From the NCBI GenBank assembly GCA_900550285.1, contig URRW01000026.1, positions 1 to 35,409 on the forward strand: a DNA stretch of 35,409 nucleotides, read 5' to 3'. This document shows, in pieces, positions 31,648 through 35,409 of the stretch (positions within the stretch are counted from its first letter, which is position 1; the number at the start of each line of letters is the position of its first letter). The notes under the pieces were generated by a model. The model was given only the letters and a program-made list of their open reading frames with translations. It was not told the origin of the DNA and made no database searches. The position numbers and the translations under genes were made by a program. Origin of the DNA: an uncultured Lachnospiraceae bacterium (lineage in GTDB: Bacteria; Bacillota; Clostridia; Lachnospirales; Lachnospiraceae).

Positions 31648-34299
31648 ATGGCTGAATTAACGCCGATGATGCAGCAGTATCTGGAAACCAAAAAACAGTA
31701 CCCCGACTGCATTCTTTTTTATCGTCTGGGCGATTTTTATGAAATGTTTTTCGACGACGCCCTTACCGCCTCGAAGGAGCTGGAGATCACGCTGACCGGC
31801 AAAAACTGCGGCTTGGAGGAGCGCGCGCCTATGTGCGGCGTGCCCTATCATGCGGTGGAGGGGTATCTGGACAAGCTTGTTTCCAAAGGCTATAAGGTGG
31901 CGATCTGCGAGCAGATCGAGGATCCGAAGCAGGCAAAAGGGCTGGTAAAACGGGATGTGGTGCGCATCGTGACGCCGGGCACGAATCTGGACGTGCAGGC
32001 GTTGGAGGAGTCGAAAAACAACTACCTCATGTGCATCGCTTTTTTTACGGGAAAAACGGGCGTTTCCATCGCGGACGTCACCACGGGCGATTATTATGTG
32101 ACGGAGGTGGAGGATCCCCGCAGGCTGCTGGATGAGATCAACAAATACCATCCGTCCGAGATCATCTGCAACGACGCCCTTTTGATGAGCGGCATCGATC
32201 TGGAGGATTTAAAAAACAGGCTGCACATTACCGTTTATTCGCTGGAGCCCCATTATTTTGACGAGGATCTGTGCCGCAGATGCTTACAGAAGCATTTCCA
32301 TGTGTCCACGCTGACAGGGCTTGGCGTGGAGGAGTTCCCCAACGGGCTTGTGGCGGCGGGCGGGCTTTTGCAGTATCTGTACGATACCCAGAAAACGAGC
32401 CTTTCCCACTTCACGCACCTGTATCCATATCTGACCAGCCGGTATATGCTGCTGGATTCTTCTACCCGGCGCAACCTGGAGCTGACGGAGACGCTGCGGG
32501 AAAAGCAGAAGCGGGGCTCCCTTTTGTGGGTGCTGGACAAAACAAAAACCGCCATGGGCGCGCGGATGCTGCGCAGCTGGATCGAGCAGCCACTGATTTC
32601 CAAAGACGAAATGAACCGGCGTCTGGACGCGGTGGAGCAGCTTTGCAAATCGCCGATGTCGCGGGACGAGATCCGGGAATATTTAAACGCCATCTACGAT
32701 ATGGAGCGCCTTTTGGGGAAGGTCAGCTATAAGACCGCGAATCCCCGCGACCTGATCGCCTTCCGCAATTCCATGCAGATGCTTCCCGCCATCAAAAGCG
32801 TGCTGGCAGAGTTTGACTGCGCCGAGCTTTTAAAGATCGGGGAGGAAACGGACGATCTTTCCGACCTGTATGAAATGATCGAAAGCGCGATCGAGGAGGA
32901 ACCGCCTATTTCCGTGCGCGAGGGCGGCATGATCCGGGCGGGCTTCGACGAGACGATCGACCAGCTGCGCGCCGCCAAGACGGAAGGAAAGACGTGGCTT
33001 GCCGAGCTGGAGGAAAAGGAGCGGGAGCGCACCGGCATCAAAAACCTGCGCGTCAAATACAATAAGGTGTTCGGCTATTATCTGGAAGTGACCAATTCCT
33101 ATAAGGATCTGGTTCCCGACGATTATGTGCGCAAGCAGACGCTCACAAACGCGGAGCGCTATTCCATGCCCCGGCTAAAGGAGCTGGAGGACATGATCTT
33201 AAATGCCGAGGATAAGCTGACGGCGCTGGAATACGACAAATTCTGTCAGGTGCGCGATCAGATCGCGTCCCAGATCGAGCGCATCCAGCGCACCGCAAAG
33301 GCAATCGCCCGTCTGGACGTTTTCTGCTCCCTTTCCCTTGTGGCGGAGCGCAACCGCTATGTGCGCCCCTCCTTAAATGAAAAGGGCGTGATCGACATCC
33401 GGGACGGACGGCATCCGGTGGTGGAGCAGATGACCGATCACGATATGTTTATCGCAAACGACACCTATCTGGACAACCAGAAGCACTGCATCGCCATCAT
33501 TACAGGCCCCAATATGGCGGGAAAATCCACCTACATGCGTCAGACGGCGCTGATCGTGCTGCTTGCCCAGATCGGCAGCTTTGTGCCCGCAAAGACGGCG
33601 AACATCGGCATCGTGGACAGGATCTTTACCCGCGTCGGCGCATCCGACGACCTGGCGAGCGGACAGTCCACATTTATGGTAGAGATGAACGAGGTCGCCA
33701 ATATTTTAAGAAACGCCACGCCAAAGAGCCTTCTGGTGCTGGACGAGATCGGGCGCGGAACGTCTACCTTCGACGGGCTTTCCATCGCGTGGGCGGTGAT
33801 CGAGCATATCAGCAACCGGAAGCTTCTGGGCGCAAAGACACTGTTTGCGACCCATTACCATGAGCTGACCGAGCTGGAAGGAAAGATCGGCAACGTGAAC
33901 AATTACTGCATTGCGGTAAAAGAAAAGGGAGACGACATCGTTTTTCTGCGAAAGATCATCAAGGGCGGGGCGGACAAAAGCTACGGCATTCAGGTGGCGC
34001 GTCTGGCAGGCGTGCCGGATATGGTGATCGACCGGGCAAAGGAGATCGTGGAGCAGCTTTCCGACAATGACATTACGGAAAAAGTGCAGAGCATTTCGGT
34101 GGACACAGACAGCGCCGCCAAAAAGCAGAAGCACTATGATGAGGTGGATTTGGAGCAGATTTCCCTGTTTGACACGGTAAAGGACGAGGACGTGCTGGAG
34201 GAATTAAAGAACGCCGATATTTCCACGATGACGCCGCTGGATGCGTTAAACACGCTCTACCGGCTGCAGAACAAGCTTAAAAACCGCTGGGGGAACTGA
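31648..34299 (+). CDS. mutS: DNA mismatch repair protein MutS
   Basis: Mismatch-recognition ATPase, 883 residues, standard for bacterial MutS. Domain I begins TPMMQQYLETKKQYPDCILFYRLGDFYEMFFDDA with the mismatch-wedging Phe and Glu region; connector, lever and clamp domains follow. The ATPase has Walker A GPNMAGKST at 620-628, then VDRIFTRVGASDDLASGQSTFMVEM, Walker B LLVLDEIGRGTSTFDG and ATHYHEL. The C-terminus ends with helices that bind partners. ATG 31648 follows an AAGGAGATATACAT site. mutL begins 18 bases after its stop, so the two are co-expressed. Confidence 0.98.
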   Translation: MAELTPMMQQYLETKKQYPDCILFYRLGDFYEMFFDDALTASKELEITLTGKNCGLEERAPMCGVPYHAVEGYLDKLVSKGYKVAICEQIEDPKQAKGLVKRDVVRIVTPGTNLDVQALEESKNNYLMCIAFFTGKTGVSIADVTTGDYYVTEVEDPRRLLDEINKYHPSEIICNDALLMSGIDLEDLKNRLHITVYSLEPHYFDEDLCRRCLQKHFHVSTLTGLGVEEFPNGLVAAGGLLQYLYDTQKTSLSHFTHLYPYLTSRYMLLDSSTRRNLELTETLREKQKRGSLLWVLDKTKTAMGARMLRSWIEQPLISKDEMNRRLDAVEQLCKSPMSRDEIREYLNAIYDMERLLGKVSYKTANPRDLIAFRNSMQMLPAIKSVLAEFDCAELLKIGEETDDLSDLYEMIESAIEEEPPISVREGGMIRAGFDETIDQLRAAKTEGKTWLAELEEKERERTGIKNLRVKYNKVFGYYLEVTNSYKDLVPDDYVRKQTLTNAERYSMPRLKELEDMILNAEDKLTALEYDKFCQVRDQIASQIERIQRTAKAIARLDVFCSLSLVAERNRYVRPSLNEKGVIDIRDGRHPVVEQMTDHDMFIANDTYLDNQKHCIAIITGPNMAGKSTYMRQTALIVLLAQIGSFVPAKTANIGIVDRIFTRVGASDDLASGQSTFMVEMNEVANILRNATPKSLLVLDEIGRGTSTFDGLSIAWAVIEHISNRKLLGAKTLFATHYHELTELEGKIGNVNNYCIAVKEKGDDIVFLRKIIKGGADKSYGIQVARLAGVPDMVIDRAKEIVEQLSDNDITEKVQSISVDTDSAAKKQKHYDEVDLEQISLFDTVKDEDVLEELKNADISTMTPLDALNTLYRLQNKLKNRWGN

Positions 34300-34317
34300 T
34301 AGGAAGGAGGATGTGCC

Positions 34318-35364
34318 ATGGCTGAAATTCAGGTTTTGGACAGTAAGACCATCGACCAGATCGCCGCGGGGGAGGTGGTCGAGCGCCCCGCAAGCGTCGT
34401 CAAGGAGCTGGTGGAAAACGCCTGCGACGCGGGGGCGACCGCCGTTACGGTGGAAATAAAGGACGGCGGGACGACCTTTATCCGGGTAACGGACAACGGC
34501 TCCGGCATCGAAAAGGAGCAGGTCAAAAAGGCTTTTTTCCGCCATGCCACAAGCAAGATCCGGAATGCAGAGGATCTTTCCCGGATCCACAGCCTCGGCT
34601 TTCGGGGCGAGGCGCTTTCCAGCATCGCCGCGGTGGCGATGGTCGAGCTGATCACCAAAACAAAGGACGAGCTGACCGGTGTGCGCTACTGTATCGAGGG
34701 CGAGAGGGAGCGGGATTTTTCGGAGATCGGCGCGCCGGAGGGGACGACGATCATCATCCGGGATCTGTTTTTTAATACCCCCGCCCGGAAAAAGTTTTTG
34801 AAAACGCCTGCGACGGAGGGCGGCTATATCGCGGACCTGATGGAGCATATGGCGCTGTCGCGGCCGGACGTTTCCTTTACCTTCCAGCAAAACCGCCAGA
34901 CCCGGTTTTCCACCTCCGGAAGCGGCGACCTAAAAGAGGTGGTCTACCGGATTTACGGCAGGGAGATCGCAAAGGAGGTATTTCCGTTTTCCGCAGAGGA
35001 AAACGGGCTGAAGGCGGAGGGCTTTTTGGGCACGCCCCTTCTGGTGCGCCCCAACCGCAACTTTGAATTTTTCTTTGTGAACAACCGGTATATCAAAAGC
35101 CAGATCCTCTCCAAAGGCTTGGAGAGCGGCTATCAGCGTTATCTGATGCAGCACAAATTCCCGATGGCGTACCTGCATTTGAAAATTGACACGGAAGCGG
35201 TGGATGTAAACGTTCATCCCTCCAAGATGGAGGTGCGGTTTTCAGACAATAGGGCAGTGTTTGATTTTCTGGAAAAGCATGTGAAGGAGGCGCTGCACAG
35301 CAGGGAGATGATCCCCGTCGTGAGCCTTTCGGACATAAAACAGCCTGCCCCGGAGACAAAGAAA
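34318..35364 (+). CDS. mutL: DNA mismatch repair protein MutL, 3'-partial (contig end)
   Basis: The GHKL-type ATPase that links MutS to strand nicking. The visible part covers about 349 residues: MAEIQVLDSKTIDQIAAGEVVERPASVVKELVENACDAGA holds the N-terminal ATP-binding motif. Then come VTDNGSGI, GFRGEALSSIAAVA, FFNTPARKKFLK, and VNVHPSKMEVRF near residues 298-309. The typical C-terminal dimerisation/endonuclease half (up to about 600-700 residues) is missing, cut at 35364. Beyond that, the frame runs into adapter sequence and ends artificially. Start 34318 follows AAGGAGGATG. Earlier ATG 34311 is out of frame. Confidence 0.96.
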
Positions 35365-35409
35365 AGATCGGAAGAGCGTCGTGTAGGGAAAGAGTGTAGA
35401 TCTCGGTGG
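35365..35409 (+). other. Illumina adapter sequence at contig end (artefact)
   Basis: The last 45 bases begin AGATCGGAAGAGC and continue through GTGTAGATCTCGGTGG, matching from memory the Illumina TruSeq/universal adapter read-through. Translated in the mutL frame they give the tell-tale peptide SEERRVGKECRSRW often seen at ends of unscreened assemblies. These bases should be treated as non-biological. The exact junction is uncertain by a base or so because genome bases next to it are also A. Confidence 0.96.

Noticed and set aside
35365..35409. The Arg-rich tail at the end of MutL as a novel C-terminal extension.
   Set aside because: It is adapter read-through, as noted.
1..35409. Mobile elements, CRISPR arrays, tRNA or rRNA genes, integrases or phage genes.
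   Set aside because: No repeat-spacer pattern, transposase or integrase motif, or RNA gene signature was seen; the window is core chromosomal genes throughout.

Overview
This window looks like one stretch of core chromosome from a spore-forming, anaerobic member of the Clostridia, most likely a GC-rich Lachnospiraceae-type gut bacterium. The evidence is the sporulation genes (SpoIIIE, TepA, YqfC, YqfD, a BofC-like domain protein), the anaerobic one-carbon and electron-bifurcation genes (Fhs, FolD, NfnAB), strong AGGAGG-type ribosome binding sites and Firmicutes-style gene neighbourhoods. Genus and species cannot be read from the sequence alone. All 31 supported genes lie on the + strand and are tightly packed, often with ATGA or TAATG overlaps. 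No stretch longer than about 120 bases lacks a gene. I see no rRNA, tRNA, insertion sequence, prophage, CRISPR array or integrase.

Layout. 1-2331: 3' part of the NAD(P)HX repair enzyme, alanine racemase and a MazF/PemK-type endoribonuclease with no antitoxin beside it. 2349-5844: a strong sigma-A promoter, YebC, an O-acetylhomoserine sulfhydrylase-type PLP enzyme and an unrecognised polytopic membrane protein. 5851-9745: a terminator-like hairpin, TepA (ClpP-like) and the DNA translocase SpoIIIE. 9838-16174: formate-THF ligase, FolD, a zinc-ribbon membrane protein and the two Nfn transhydrogenase subunits. 16188-20747: a second zinc-ribbon membrane protein, RlmH, YqfC, YqfD, PhoH and YbeY. 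20761-25788: a MOP-superfamily flippase, a BofC-like small protein and two FAD-dependent proteins. 25790-28817: proB, a DUF896 protein, 5-formyl-THF cyclo-ligase and proA. 28831-35364: peptidase T, MiaB, MutS and the N-terminal part of MutL.

How the genes work together. Fhs, FolD and 5-formyl-THF cyclo-ligase handle folate-bound one-carbon units, and NfnAB balances NADH, NADPH and reduced ferredoxin. ProB and ProA make two of the three steps to proline. SpoIIIE, TepA, YqfC/YqfD and the BofC-like protein belong to endospore formation. RlmH, YbeY and MiaB are RNA-modification or RNA-processing enzymes. MutS and MutL start mismatch repair.

The last 45 bases (35365-35409) are Illumina adapter sequence, not genome, so the window ends at a contaminated contig end and the apparent MutL C-terminus is false. 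I did not find a convincing new multi-gene system. The best leads are regulatory: structured leaders before tepA, yqfC, mutS and proA, plus two zinc-ribbon membrane proteins flanking nfnAB and an unrecognised membrane protein next to tepA.
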